Shown: positions 1 to 9,150, numbered from the stretch's first letter. The stretch: DNA of 64,000 bases from Onstottus_B arcticum (GCA_038040485.1 JBBPIE010000024.1:1-64000); one strand, 5' to 3'. Made by a program: numbers and translations. The notes: generated by a model not told the origin, from the sequence alone.

Positions 1-391
1 CACAGGCAACGAGCAAGGGATACAGGTAACGTTCACGTGCAGCACGTCAACGGGACCTTGTGTACCAGGGACCCCGGGCTGCAATACACCGCCAAATCAG
101 GCGCAGCTTGAGCGATGCAGTCTGAGCAGGGACGACGTATCCGGAGGGTTCAGACTTGATGTGTTTGGAACAAACATCAAGCTGAACGCTGGAGTCACGG
201 TGAACGGCCAGGTACCGAAGAAGATCCAGTTCAAGGACCTGGTAGCGGGAAGCACGGACACGTTCACGCGGGTACGGTTGAAGAAGCAGATCTGCAGCAA
301 GCTCAACGGAGCTGCGAGTATCGTGATAACGAATCCGGGAGGGCAACCGTCGGCAACGCTACTGTGCACAGCGACGTGTCCAACGAACTAG
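1..391 (+). CDS. C-terminal end of a large secreted Cys-rich protein (partial, upstream paralogue)
   Basis: Only the last 129 codons are in the window, read from position 2 to a TAG at 389-391. The final ~90 residues are almost identical to the end of the complete protein at 881-5329. They resemble an IPT/TIG-like beta-sandwich (FRLDVFG, then VNGQ, then ITNPGG), usual in exported surface proteins, and end in a Cys-containing tail (LLCTATCPTN). The short linker before this domain differs from the downstream copy: it is rich in Pro, Cys and Gln, whereas the other has a TPGPTPG linker. This gene and the next are tandem paralogues. Function is unknown; secretion is inferred from the signal peptide of the complete copy. 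Confidence 0.75.
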   Translation, partial: TGNEQGIQVTFTCSTSTGPCVPGTPGCNTPPNQAQLERCSLSRDDVSGGFRLDVFGTNIKLNAGVTVNGQVPKKIQFKDLVAGSTDTFTRVRLKKQICSKLNGAASIVITNPGGQPSATLLCTATCPTN

Positions 392-880
392 GGTAACGGT
401 TGATAAGGTGAGGGAAGCCTCACCTGTTAACCCCAGGACAGGAGGGTCACGCGAGTGGCCCTCCTCGCTGCTTGACTTGGTAAGTGGCTACTCGCGTGGA
501 TACTATATTGACAATGGGCGGAAAACTTAGTATACATACGAGCTTCCTTGGGAAGATGGCGAGAATCGAATCTAAGCTCTTGAGTTTTCTAGCCTTTGCG
601 GATCTTGTGGCTCAAGAGAATCTTAGGCGTCGCAGGGTGGGCACGATGATTGCCTTGCCAAGTCCCTAAGCTCTCGGTTTGTGGTAAGTTTCAAAGCGAC
701 TCGCTGAGCCTTTGGATCGCAGGAAGCGTGATGCGATGAGCGGGTCGTTTAAGTCATCAAGCAGTTGATTCAAGCTCTTAAGGCGTTTCAGGGGTAAGTT
801 GAACGCCTGGAGCAGCAACCGGATGTAAGCGGGTTTTGGCGACAATTCCGAGAATCTTTATGGAGAGGGAGAGAAAGATA
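392..880. other. Intergenic, 489 bp, between the tandem paralogues
   Basis: Apart from the hairpins at its left end I see no gene. A 61-codon open frame at 484-669 has no recognisable features. The upstream region of the next gene ends in a purine-rich stretch just before ATG 881. No convincing promoter with correct spacing was found by eye. Confidence 0.5.
407..465 (+). terminator. Double hairpin after the upstream paralogue
   Basis: Two hairpins follow the stop codon. One is GGTGAGG/CCTCACC (407-424) around GAAG. The second is an 11-bp stem at 440-465 with one G-U pair and a GCGA tetraloop. Unlike the downstream copy, no T tract follows (the next bases are CGCTG), so intrinsic termination here may be weak. 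Confidence 0.5.
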
Positions 881-3800
881 ATGAAGACGAAAAGAGCGGT
901 GATGATGGGGGTGCTGGTGCTGGCGGTAGCCGCGCTGGTGGTTCCGCTGATCGGTGCTCGGGCGGCGAGTACGGTTACAGGCGCGAAGGGTGTGGCAGCG
1001 CCGAAAGCCAGTACCGCGGTAGCGAAGGCGCCGATGACAGCGCAGCAACAGGTTGCTGTGGAAGAGAGCGTAGGGCAGAGCCAGGGGGCGGACGGAAAGA
1101 TCAGCCCCGAGACATTGAAAGCCCTAGGAATCAGTCGTCTGCCAAAGGGCGTCAGCGCGATGGAAGTATCGCAAAAGCTCGCCGACCGCAAGATTCTTGG
1201 CAAGACGACGTCGGGTACCGTGACTGCGGATGCGGAAGTAGGTCCGCCGTTGGTGGGGCTGACGAACGTATTGAATTCGCGATCGGCGCTGTCGGCGGCA
1301 ATCCTGACGACAGTGGGAGGCCGAGACAACCAGTTTTCTGAGGTTGGCTTGATTGCAGACTGGGATGGTCGAGAGGACTGCAATGCTGACCATAGCCAGA
1401 AGGTCGACGATTTTTCGTTTGTGGAAGCGGATATCGATGCATCGCTGACCAGAACGGCAATATCAGAACACACGGTTGCAAACGGATTCAACGAGAACGT
1501 GTACTACTACGGCGACTCATTGGGGAATCTGTGGGTAGGGACGGACTCGAACCCGGGATCCAATGCTGGCTCGCCAAATGGGAGCGTGGACTCGCTACGA
1601 CAGATAAACATACCAGCGCTGGTGAACTCGCCCCTGGGTAGCGGCGGATTCTCACAGATAACCGGTATAGGGTGCGTAGACGACCAGGTGACGGTGACGG
1701 GAATAGCGGTGCAGCCGGTCGCGGACCTGGCGGACTTTGGGCTAGCGCTATGCGGCACCATCGGAGAAGTCGTATACGTTTCGATCTTTGATTCGGAAGG
1801 GTGCGCGTCGAACGCGGCGGGACAGCCGATCCGGACAAGGATCTTCGCATTTGCATTTGTGGATGGGGTTGGAGCGGGAGCAATGACCCCAGCATCGGCA
1901 ACGGCGAGGCTCCAGATCTTCAGCGCCCAAGTAGGCAACGTAGCGGGCGTAGCGGTAGACGATGACGGGAGCCTGTATTTCCACCTGGTAGACCTGATTC
2001 AGTTCACGGGCGGTGCGATCTTCAAGGCGGCTCCGATACCCCACGTGCCGGTAACGGGTTGCTCGCTTCGGAGCACGCGCGTGGTGCCGAGCGTGCCGAC
2101 TGTCGGGTTGACGTCGGTGACGCCGCTTTCGAGCGCGAGTGTGAGACTGACGAACTACTCGAGCGGAAGTCCTGGAGCGGCTGGAACGATTACGCCGTTG
2201 TTTGGAGACATAGTGAGCATCGCGACGGGGCCCTGCAACGTGGTGTACGCGGCGGTGTCGCGGTCGTTCAGATCGGCTGATGACGGGTTCACGCAATTGA
2301 CCGAAGGCCGGTTTGCGGCCCCGGCGGCATTCCCGGCAGGGACGCCGTCGATGATCATCAGCTTTGCGGATTGCTCCGGAGCGTTTGACGTGTGTTCTGG
2401 AGAGGCGACTGGCAGCATAGATAGAAATTTGGGCGGCATCCTTCCGGTAGCGGACGGATTCTCGGACGGGCCGACAGTGAGTGCGGCGCGAACCGTAGGA
2501 GTCAATAACTTCCGGATCTTCGCGGAAGGCGATGGACCTGATCTGGCGCCACCTCCGGCTGGAACGGCGATAGTTCCAGGGACGCCATCAACGCTGCTAC
2601 GGCTAGCTTTCCAGATCGACTACACGATGCATTCAGGTCTGGCGGTCAGTCAGGAAGGGACCGTGTTTGTCATTTCGGGCGGCACGCCCGCTGGGATAGG
2701 AACGAACCCATCGGCACTGTTGGGCGAGGTGCTGTGCTTTGAGGATATGTGTCCGATGGATCGCAGAGCGGACTTCGTGGATTTGCGAGGTGATGCGTTG
2801 CCCAATCCGCCGGCTAGCGGTGGAAACGTGGGTGACGGAGACTCTGATAGATTCGATCACATTTTCTATCAGTCGCCATTGGATCAAGTGACGCTGACGC
2901 CGGGAGGCTTGGCGGGGTTGGCTATCGGGCATCTGAGATATGCCTGGCGATTGGCGCCCAACGCAATGGGCCCGGGCGTATTGCTAGGGGTCACCAAGAC
3001 CATGCAGGGAGATGATGACACCGACGGACCGATCATCTTCGAGAACTTGGATCCTGGCCATCAGGTGGCTGGCGGAGACGATCAGCAGACGCCGTTCCGA
3101 GGCGATGACAACGATGGCGCCGGAACGCCGCCGTTAGCGGGTGCGCTCTCAGGCGGCTTCGAGTTTGTGTTTGGAGGCCCAGTAGGAACAGCGGGATGCA
3201 CGTGGAACGCGTTCTTCCTGAATTCGAACGGGAACATTACGTTCGGAGTTGGAGACATAAGCGGGGGCGTAGGAACCGACCCGCCGAACGTGCCAAACTT
3301 CCGCGAAGGGCCGCCGAAGATAGCGCCAGCGTGGGCAGACCTTAATCCTTCGGCGCGTCTCGTGGATCTTAGGGACTTCCCGGTCCAGGCGCTTGGGTTT
3401 GCGAATATCAATGCGTTCAAGGTGAGATGGATCAACGTACCGGAGTTCGGCAACGAGGTCTGTACAGGAGATGGTGGTGGATTCTCCAACACGTTTGCAG
3501 TGACGCTCTACGACGACGGCACCGGAACAGTGACGGCGAGTCCGACATCGTCAGATGAGAACAACTCGCAATTGCTAAATCCGGCGAACCCGATCGGGAA
3601 TAACTCGGTACCCTTTGATTGGGCGGAAGGGCCGACGGACCTGAGGTTCACGCGGGAGTTGAACACAGGAGTGATTGTGGGGTGTTCGCCGCGGCCGTCA
3701 GGGAGCGGGATATTCCTGTTCGAGTACTGCCGAATGGATTTAATCGGGACAGAAGATTCACCGGTGATCGTGGGGTACTCGATAGGTGGTCTGGACGGAT

Positions 3801-5329
3801 TGAACCCGCCAGGGTTGTGCGAGACGAACCTGTCGATAGCAGCGCTAAACGCAGAGACGACGTTTGGGCTGTTGATAGGGAACCAGACGGCGGCGATTGG
3901 ATGCAACTGTCTGATAGGAGAAGGGACGGAGCCGACGATCTTCGAGTTGTTCAACGAAGGACTGCTGGCAAGGACAGGAGCAGGAGGCGAGCAGGTGTTT
4001 GCGACAGCGGACTTCGATCTGAGATTTGAAGGCAACGATCCGGCGTTGTGCACCTCGTCAAGACAGCACGACTTCAACCGAGGGAAGGTAGGGTTCCGGG
4101 GAATCGGGTGCGCACCGCCAGCCAACCCGATATGTCAGACAGTGGTGGCGGGACCGTTTGTGACGACGCCGGGTTCGGGAACGGATCTGGTGGATACGTT
4201 GTGCGCAGTGCCATTGCAGTTGGTGGGCTGCGGATTCTTCCCGAACGAAGTGACGATCATCTGTCAGGGCTTCGAAGCTGAGACAGGAGTACCGCTGCAG
4301 AGGCCAGGAAAGACGGTAACGACGGCCGCGACGTTGAGTTGCGACACAAACGGAGACGGGATAGCGGAGACGACGGTGGTGCTGGCGACGACTGGACTAG
4401 GGCCGACGGGACTGCCGAACGGACCGATCAACTGCAACCTGATAAGGGCGACGATCCCGGTATCGGCGTCGTTTGGACCGACCCCGACGAGCCCCCCGAA
4501 CCCCGGCTCGACGAGCGGGTTCCCGGCGGCGTGCTGCGGAGGGGCAGGCACGGTGTTGGTGACGACGACGTTCTCGTCAGGAGACAACAACGCGTTTGGG
4601 CCGTTCACAAGGACGTTCACGTGCTCGTTGGCGTTAGGGACGAGAGCGCCGGTGGTGCTATCGGTAACACCGTCGAGCGGTAGCTGTTCGGTACTGCAAG
4701 ACCTGTTGATATCGGGAGCGTGTTTCATAATCAACGGAGTGCCGAGCGTGACGTCGGTGTTTGCGATAGATCGTGCAGACCCGGCGAGGCGGATCGACGC
4801 GGCGCCCTTCACGGTACTGAGTCCGTTCCTGATAGATGCGTTCTTCAACTTCACGAGTGCGAATGCAGGGAGGACGTTCTTGATCTTCGTGCAAGGGCCT
4901 GGTGGAATCAGTCGGAACCTGTTGGCATTGCCGGCAGGGTCACCGACGCCGTGCACCACAGGCAACGAGCAAGGGATACAGGTAACGTTCACGTGCAGCA
5001 CGTCAACGACGCCAGGACCGACGCCTGGATCAGACATCGCGGTGCTAACGCGATGCGCACTGAGCAGGGATGACGTATCCGGAGGGTTCAGACTGGATGT
5101 GTTTGGAAGTAACATCAAGCTGAACGCAGGAGTGACGATAAACGGGCAAGTCCCGAAGAAGATCCAGTTCAAGGATCTGGAGACGGGAAGCACGGACAGG
5201 TTCACGCGGGTACGGTTGAAGAAGCAGATCTGCAGCAAGCTCAACGGAGCTGCGAGTATCGTGATAACGAATCCGGGAGGGCAACCGTCGGCAACGCTAC
5301 TGTGCACAGCGACGTGTCCAACGAACTAG
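881..5329 (+). CDS. Large secreted Cys-rich protein with nidogen-like and IPT-like domains
   Basis: The 1482-aa product starts at ATG 881, preceded by a GA-rich ribosome-binding stretch. This start gives a clean signal peptide (basic MKTKR, hydrophobic VLVLAVAALVVPL, then ARA). The frame stays open upstream to 836, but that would bury the signal. About residues 750-930 resemble a nidogen-type (NIDO) module: FEFVFGG, NITFG, IAPAWADLNP, FKVRW, then FAVTLYDDGTG. The last ~90 residues look like an IPT/TIG sandwich shared with the paralogue upstream. Many Cys are spread through the second half, suggesting disulfides in an exported protein. It is probably a monocistronic gene, closed by a strong terminator. 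No enzyme motif was seen and the function is unknown; adhesion or matrix roles are only inference from the domain types. Confidence 0.8.
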   Translation: MKTKRAVMMGVLVLAVAALVVPLIGARAASTVTGAKGVAAPKASTAVAKAPMTAQQQVAVEESVGQSQGADGKISPETLKALGISRLPKGVSAMEVSQKLADRKILGKTTSGTVTADAEVGPPLVGLTNVLNSRSALSAAILTTVGGRDNQFSEVGLIADWDGREDCNADHSQKVDDFSFVEADIDASLTRTAISEHTVANGFNENVYYYGDSLGNLWVGTDSNPGSNAGSPNGSVDSLRQINIPALVNSPLGSGGFSQITGIGCVDDQVTVTGIAVQPVADLADFGLALCGTIGEVVYVSIFDSEGCASNAAGQPIRTRIFAFAFVDGVGAGAMTPASATARLQIFSAQVGNVAGVAVDDDGSLYFHLVDLIQFTGGAIFKAAPIPHVPVTGCSLRSTRVVPSVPTVGLTSVTPLSSASVRLTNYSSGSPGAAGTITPLFGDIVSIATGPCNVVYAAVSRSFRSADDGFTQLTEGRFAAPAAFPAGTPSMIISFADCSGAFDVCSGEATGSIDRNLGGILPVADGFSDGPTVSAARTVGVNNFRIFAEGDGPDLAPPPAGTAIVPGTPSTLLRLAFQIDYTMHSGLAVSQEGTVFVISGGTPAGIGTNPSALLGEVLCFEDMCPMDRRADFVDLRGDALPNPPASGGNVGDGDSDRFDHIFYQSPLDQVTLTPGGLAGLAIGHLRYAWRLAPNAMGPGVLLGVTKTMQGDDDTDGPIIFENLDPGHQVAGGDDQQTPFRGDDNDGAGTPPLAGALSGGFEFVFGGPVGTAGCTWNAFFLNSNGNITFGVGDISGGVGTDPPNVPNFREGPPKIAPAWADLNPSARLVDLRDFPVQALGFANINAFKVRWINVPEFGNEVCTGDGGGFSNTFAVTLYDDGTGTVTASPTSSDENNSQLLNPANPIGNNSVPFDWAEGPTDLRFTRELNTGVIVGCSPRPSGSGIFLFEYCRMDLIGTEDSPVIVGYSIGGLDGLNPPGLCETNLSIAALNAETTFGLLIGNQTAAIGCNCLIGEGTEPTIFELFNEGLLARTGAGGEQVFATADFDLRFEGNDPALCTSSRQHDFNRGKVGFRGIGCAPPANPICQTVVAGPFVTTPGSGTDLVDTLCAVPLQLVGCGFFPNEVTIICQGFEAETGVPLQRPGKTVTTAATLSCDTNGDGIAETTVVLATTGLGPTGLPNGPINCNLIRATIPVSASFGPTPTSPPNPGSTSGFPAACCGGAGTVLVTTTFSSGDNNAFGPFTRTFTCSLALGTRAPVVLSVTPSSGSCSVLQDLLISGACFIINGVPSVTSVFAIDRADPARRIDAAPFTVLSPFLIDAFFNFTSANAGRTFLIFVQGPGGISRNLLALPAGSPTPCTTGNEQGIQVTFTCSTSTTPGPTPGSDIAVLTRCALSRDDVSGGFRLDVFGSNIKLNAGVTINGQVPKKIQFKDLETGSTDRFTRVRLKKQICSKLNGAASIVITNPGGQPSATLLCTATCPTN

Positions 5330-5403
5330 GGTAACGGTTGATAAGGTGAGGGAAGCCTCACCTGTTAACCCCAGGACAGGAGGGTCACGCGAGTGGCCCT
5401 CCT
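4957..5403 (+). repeat. Direct repeat, copy 2 (3' end of tandem paralogues plus terminator)
   Basis: Partner of the repeat at 1-465. Both the IPT-like coding end and the non-coding hairpins are conserved, while the linker around 5009-5060 differs. Conservation of untranslated sequence points to recent duplication or gene conversion rather than protein-level selection alone. Confidence 0.9.
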
Positions 5404-5407
5404 TTTT
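5378..5407 (+). terminator. Rho-independent terminator
   Basis: 11-bp stem AGGAGGGTCAC/GTGGCCCTCCT (one G-U pair) closed by a GCGA loop, followed by five T. A smaller hairpin (GGTGAGG/CCTCACC) lies just upstream at 5345-5362. Confidence 0.85.
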
Positions 5408-5604
5408 CATGCGTGAGAGGACCACAGGCCGCGTAGGGAAAGAGGAGGGTATTGATGAGATCCGGTTGAGTCCTAACTACGAATTGGAGCGTTGTCTCTG
5501 CGCTGCGGCGAACTCTGCCGTTAGCAGAGTTTCGCACTAACGTGGCGCAGACGTTACGCGGAGAAGACATTCGAATCAAGACGGTCTTCCGAGATTCGCC
5601 AAGC

Positions 5605-5633
5605 TTGACATATCCTCGCTCGGCAGATAGGTT
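5605..5633 (+). promoter_or_regulatory. Sigma70-type promoter for the ffh operon
   Basis: TTGACA at 5605-5610, a 17-bp spacer and TAGGTT at 5628-5633. Predicted transcription would start near 5640, leaving a leader of about 25 nt before the ffh ATG. The -35 is perfect and the -10 matches 3 of 6. The rest of 5408-5604 shows nothing I recognise. Confidence 0.55.
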
Positions 5634-5664
5634 TATTGTTTCCGTTTGGCAGGGCGATAGTGAC

Positions 5665-7098
5665 ATGTTTGAATCACTCTCAGACAAACTAATGAAGGTC
5701 CTGAAGGACCTGCGGGGCCAGGGGCGGGTGACCGAGGCTCACATCGATGCGGCGATGCGTGAGATTCGTATCGCGCTGCTGGAGGCAGACGTCAATTTCA
5801 AGGTCGTAAAGTCCTTTGTTGATCGAGTGAGAGAGAAGGCTGTTGGCCAGGAGGTACTGGGTTCGCTTTCGCCGGCTCAGCAGGTGGTCAAGGTTGTTTA
5901 CGACGAAATGGTTGAAATGCTGGGCGGCACGTCCACCCAATTGTTGTTTACGAAGCGGATTCCCAATGTCGTCATGATCGTCGGGCTTCAAGGCTCGGGA
6001 AAGACGACGACAACGGGGAAGCTCGCCCGCCTGTTGGCTGAGTCGCAAAAGCGCCGCCCGTTGATGCTGTCGGTCGATGTGTACCGGCCGGCCGCCAGAC
6101 AACAGCTCTCAATAATAGGTAACGCAATCGGCCACGCGGTCTTTGAATCGCCCGAGTCAAACGATCCAATCGAGCTGTGTCGGCAAGCCATGCGCGAGTG
6201 CCAGCTTACCGGGCACGACACGCTGCTGATAGACACCGCAGGACGTCTGCATGTCGATGACGAGTTGATGGCCGAGCTCGAGCAGATCAAAAAGGAGACG
6301 AGTCCTACCGAGATTCTCTTCATTGCGGATGCGATGACCGGTCAGGACGCGGTGCGCTCGGCTCAGCAGTTTCACGAGCGGGTAGGATTGACCGGCGTAA
6401 TCTTAACCAAGATGGAAGGCGACTCGAGGGGTGGCGCAGCGCTTTCCATCAAAGAAGTGACCGGGCAGCCAATCAAGTTTCTCGGAGTCGGCGAGAAATA
6501 CGACGCTATCGAGCCCTTTTACCCGGACCGCATTGCGCAACGCATTTTAGGCATGGGCGATGTGCTGTCGCTCATCGAGAAGGTTCAGTCCGAAGTCGAT
6601 CAGGAGAAGGCGCTCGAGTTGCAGCAGAAGCTCGCGCGCGACAAGTTCTCGCTGGAGGACTTTCGCGACCAGCTTCGACAGATGAAGCGGCTCGGATCGC
6701 TCGACAAATTGCTGGATATGTTGCCGTCGAATCTGCTCGGAGGGCTTAGGGTGACGCAAGAGCAGACTGCAGAGATGGAAGGCAAACTCAAGCTCACCGA
6801 GGCGATCATCAACTCGATGACCCAGGCGGAGCGCCGTGATCATTCGCTCCTCAATGCCTCGCGGCGCAAGCGGATCGCTCGTGGCAGCGGTACCGCTGTG
6901 CAGGATGTGAATCAGATGATCAACGAGTATGTCGAGATGCGAAAGATGATGCGTGCCATGACTTCCGGGGGGCTGGGCGGCATGCTTGGCGGGCTCGGAG
7001 GGCGAATGGCGAGCGGTATGATGGGCGGTGCGATGCCGGGCTTCGGATCGGGGAATCGCCGCAAGGCCACCAAACGCAGGAAGAAGAAGAAACGGTGA
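5665..7098 (+). CDS. ffh: Signal recognition particle protein Ffh (SRP54)
   Basis: 477-aa GTPase that binds signal sequences and 4.5S RNA and docks ribosomes to FtsY at the membrane. The N-terminal four-helix bundle (from MFESLSDKLMKVLKDLRG) is followed by the G domain: P-loop GLQGSGKTTTTGK near residue 106, DTAGRLH near 190 and TKMEGDSRGG near 248. The M domain runs from about 315 and ends in a Gly/Met-rich tail and a KRRKKKKR terminus, as in typical SRP54. The frame is open upstream to 5542, but family alignment and the promoter at 5605 favour ATG 5665. It heads the rpsP-khpA-rimM-trmD-rplS cluster, a common arrangement. Confidence 0.97.
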   Translation: MFESLSDKLMKVLKDLRGQGRVTEAHIDAAMREIRIALLEADVNFKVVKSFVDRVREKAVGQEVLGSLSPAQQVVKVVYDEMVEMLGGTSTQLLFTKRIPNVVMIVGLQGSGKTTTTGKLARLLAESQKRRPLMLSVDVYRPAARQQLSIIGNAIGHAVFESPESNDPIELCRQAMRECQLTGHDTLLIDTAGRLHVDDELMAELEQIKKETSPTEILFIADAMTGQDAVRSAQQFHERVGLTGVILTKMEGDSRGGAALSIKEVTGQPIKFLGVGEKYDAIEPFYPDRIAQRILGMGDVLSLIEKVQSEVDQEKALELQQKLARDKFSLEDFRDQLRQMKRLGSLDKLLDMLPSNLLGGLRVTQEQTAEMEGKLKLTEAIINSMTQAERRDHSLLNASRRKRIARGSGTAVQDVNQMINEYVEMRKMMRAMTSGGLGGMLGGLGGRMASGMMGGAMPGFGSGNRRKATKRRKKKKR

Positions 7099-7125
7099 AG
7101 CCCGATTTGGGCCAAAGATCGGGCT
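7099..7125 (+). terminator. Hairpin directly after ffh (attenuator or weak terminator)
   Basis: AGCCCGAT (7099-7106) pairs with ATCGGGCT (7118-7125); GGTGTTT follows, so the T tract is poor. Placed between ffh and rpsP it may reduce read-through or protect the ffh 3' end. Confidence 0.45.
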
Positions 7126-7239
7126 GGTGTTTAAACGATCCGAACGTCGAAAAGCAATCGAGTTGGGTTAGTAGAATCGAGTTCAGCGAGGATGGCTTAG
7201 GCCAGGGTGATCTTGGTAAGCGATCAATGGAGGTGCATT

Positions 7240-7500
7240 TTGCTGTCGATCAGGTTAACGAGAAGGGGCGCGAAGAAAAAGCCCTTTTATAGAATAATAG
7301 TCACCGAGTCGCGTTCGAAGCGGGACGGCCGCTTCGTCGAAAATCTTGGTTACTATGATCCTTGCCGAACTCCGGCCGAGGTCAAGATCGACCGGGAGCG
7401 GGTGGATTACTGGATAGAGCGCGGAGCGCAGCCCTCTGACACAGTGCGGAGCCTTATTAGGCGTAAGGTAGAACCCGTAGTCGCGGAAGCGAATGCGTGA
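7240..7500 (+). CDS. rpsP: 30S ribosomal protein S16
   Basis: 86 aa. The core SIRLTRRGAKKKPFYRIIV, then RDGRFVENLGYYDP, is the S16 signature; S16 binds 16S rRNA early in small-subunit assembly. No ATG gives the right N-terminus. A TTG at 7240 lies 6 nt after a strong GGAGG (7229-7233) and yields MLSIRL, matching the usual M-x-x-IRL start. CTG at 7243 or ATT at 7237 are less likely. An ATG-rich upstream extension in this frame would add about 11 residues not seen in the family. Confidence 0.93.
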   Translation: MLSIRLTRRGAKKKPFYRIIVTESRSKRDGRFVENLGYYDPCRTPAEVKIDRERVDYWIERGAQPSDTVRSLIRRKVEPVVAEANA

Positions 7501-7595
7501 GCAAGTGTCAGGCGGGCGCCGCATCCCGGAGAGGGTCGAACCCTCGGCCGCACCGCGCGTCCTTCCTTCCAACCCGACGCTGAAGGAGGCGACGT

Positions 7596-7841
7596 ATGAG
7601 CGAAGGTTCCCTGAAGGAGGTCGTTGAGACCATCGCAAAGGTCCTCGTCGATTCTCCCGATGAGGTTGCGGTCAACGAGATTGATGGGGAAGCGACAACC
7701 GTGCTCGAGTTAAGGGTCGCTCCTCAGGACCTTGGCAAAGTGATCGGAAAGCAGGGGCGTACGGCTCGGGCGATGCGCACGCTCTTGCGCGCAGCCGGAA
7801 TGAAAATGAAGAAACGATTCGTGCTCGAGATTCTGGAGTAG
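7596..7841 (+). CDS. khpA: KhpA-type KH-domain RNA-binding protein
   Basis: 81-aa single KH domain with the RNA-binding loop IGKQGRT (GxxG) near residues 50-56 and a C-terminal strand KKRFVLEILE. Such proteins (KhpA/YlqC) sit between rpsP and rimM in many bacteria and bind RNA, often with KhpB. A strong GAAGGAGG site precedes ATG 7596. Its TAG shares one base with the GTG of rimM, implying translational coupling. The 95-bp gap upstream contains a small GAGGGT/ACCCTC hairpin (7531-7545). Confidence 0.92.
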   Translation: MSEGSLKEVVETIAKVLVDSPDEVAVNEIDGEATTVLELRVAPQDLGKVIGKQGRTARAMRTLLRAAGMKMKKRFVLEILE

Positions 7842-8383
7842 TGACCACAACGAGTACATTCGAACGCGGCGGCGATGACATTGTCATCGCGCGGATCGTT
7901 AAGGCTCGCGGTATTCGCGGGGAAGTCGCGTGCAGTATCGAGACAGACTTTCCAGCCCGATTTGCCACGCTGAATAGCGTAAGTGTTCGGATGCCTGATG
8001 GCGCACGCCTCGCGCTCGCGATCGAGGATCACTGGTTCCACCAGCACCGGGTGATTGTGAAGTTCCGAGGCTACGACACTATGACGTTGGCAGGAACTCT
8101 GGTTGGCGGGTGCCTCGTAGTTCCCGAAGGGGATGAGCTCCCCCTCGATGACGATCAATACTATGAGCGTGGTCTGGTAGGTTCGGCGGTCGTTACGGTC
8201 ACCGGGCGCGAAGTCGGGCGAGTCACGCGGCTCATGCGAACCGGAGGGACTGATTTGCTGGTGATCGAAGGCGAATGCGGACGCGAGCACCTCGTCCCTT
8301 TTGCTGATGCAATTTGCACCGAAGTTGATGTGAGGGCCAGGCGGATCACGATCGACCCTCCCGAAGGGTTGTTGGATCTGTAA
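7841..8383 (+). CDS. rimM: Ribosome maturation factor RimM
   Basis: 180 aa; assists 16S processing and S19-dependent 30S head assembly. The N-terminal barrel carries VIARIVKARGIRGEVAC (residues ~11-27); the C-terminal PRC-type barrel carries DQYYERGLVGSAVVT and LLVIEGECGREHLVPFAD. The GTG start overlaps the khpA stop (TAGTG). A start a few codons downstream cannot be excluded, since family members usually begin shortly before the IARI motif. Confidence 0.92.
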   Translation: MTTTSTFERGGDDIVIARIVKARGIRGEVACSIETDFPARFATLNSVSVRMPDGARLALAIEDHWFHQHRVIVKFRGYDTMTLAGTLVGGCLVVPEGDELPLDDDQYYERGLVGSAVVTVTGREVGRVTRLMRTGGTDLLVIEGECGREHLVPFADAICTEVDVRARRITIDPPEGLLDL

Positions 8384-8394
8384 GATCTTTAGAA

Positions 8395-9150
8395 ATGCGG
8401 TTTGAAGTAATAACGATTTTCCCGGAGATTTTCCGCGGGGTCTTTGAGTTTGGAATAGTCAGGCGCGCGGTTGAGTCGGGCCTCATCGACATACGCATTC
8501 ACGATTTGCGCGACTACACGCATGATCGGCACAGGCAGGTCGATGATCGGCCGTTCGGCGGGGGCGCGGGAATGGTAATGAAACCCGAGCCGCTTTTTCT
8601 CGCGGTCGAAGCGGTGACAGCGGTCGCTCCGGAGGCGAGAACTGTTTTGCTTTCGCCTCAGGGGAGATTGTTTGACCAGCAAGCCGCCGAGGAGTTTGCG
8701 CGTGAGGCGTCAGTGGTTTTGATTTGCGGGCGGTATGAGGGAGTCGACGAACGAGTCGTCGAGCACCTGATAAGCGACGAAGTTTCGATCGGTGACTATG
8801 TGCTCTCGGGCGGAGAGATTCCTGCGATGGTTGTGATCGACGCGGTCACGAGGCTGATTCCAGGAGCGCTCGGCTGCGGCGAATCAGCGGTGCGCGAGTC
8901 GTTCTCCACAGGGCTGCTTGACCATCCGCAGTATACAAGGCCGCCCGAGTATCGAGGAATGCGAGCGCCGGATGTGCTGCTCAGCGGCAACCACGCGGAG
9001 ATCGAGATCTGGCGTCGTCGAAAGGCCATTGAAAAGACCTTGCGCAGCAGGCCTGACTTGATTGACCGCCGTAACCTTTCGGATGAGGAACGGCAAGCGA
9101 TGGAAAGCGTGCTAAGAGAGATTGGAAACGAAGAGGTAAGCCATGAATAA
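8395..9150 (+). CDS. trmD: tRNA (guanine37-N1)-methyltransferase TrmD
   Basis: 251-aa SPOUT methyltransferase that makes m1G37 in tRNAs to prevent +1 frameshifting. It begins MRFEVITIFPEIF. It shows GGAGMVMKPEP near residue 57, LICGRYEGVDERV near 110, and the trefoil-knot SAM site YVLSGGEIPAMVVIDAVTRL near 135-155. The stop overlaps the rplS start by 8 nt, so the two are translationally coupled. Confidence 0.96.
   Translation: MRFEVITIFPEIFRGVFEFGIVRRAVESGLIDIRIHDLRDYTHDRHRQVDDRPFGGGAGMVMKPEPLFLAVEAVTAVAPEARTVLLSPQGRLFDQQAAEEFAREASVVLICGRYEGVDERVVEHLISDEVSIGDYVLSGGEIPAMVVIDAVTRLIPGALGCGESAVRESFSTGLLDHPQYTRPPEYRGMRAPDVLLSGNHAEIEIWRRRKAIEKTLRSRPDLIDRRNLSDEERQAMESVLREIGNEEVSHE

Larger units (their letters stand above)
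1..465 (+). repeat. Direct repeat, copy 1 (3' end of tandem paralogues plus terminator)
   Basis: Position 1 corresponds to 4957. Bases 1-52 match 4957-5008, a short linker then diverges, and from about 125 to 465 the two copies are nearly identical, including the stop codon, the 3' untranslated region and the hairpin. The offset is 4938 bases at the stop codon. Similarity ends abruptly after the hairpin. The copy may extend beyond the left edge of the window. Confidence 0.9.

Noticed and set aside
778..1491. Long minus-strand open frame (237 codons) under the giant protein gene
   Set aside because: It lies opposite a real coding frame, has no ribosome-binding site or recognisable motif, and its composition mirrors the plus-strand gene.
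4264..5307. 347-codon minus-strand frame
   Set aside because: It is a shadow of the conserved 3' end of the giant gene; the matching shadow at 97-369 arises from the repeat.
7531..7545. GAGGGTCGAACCCTC, reminiscent of a tRNA T-arm
   Set aside because: No acceptor, D or anticodon arm can be drawn around it; it is a small hairpin between rpsP and khpA.
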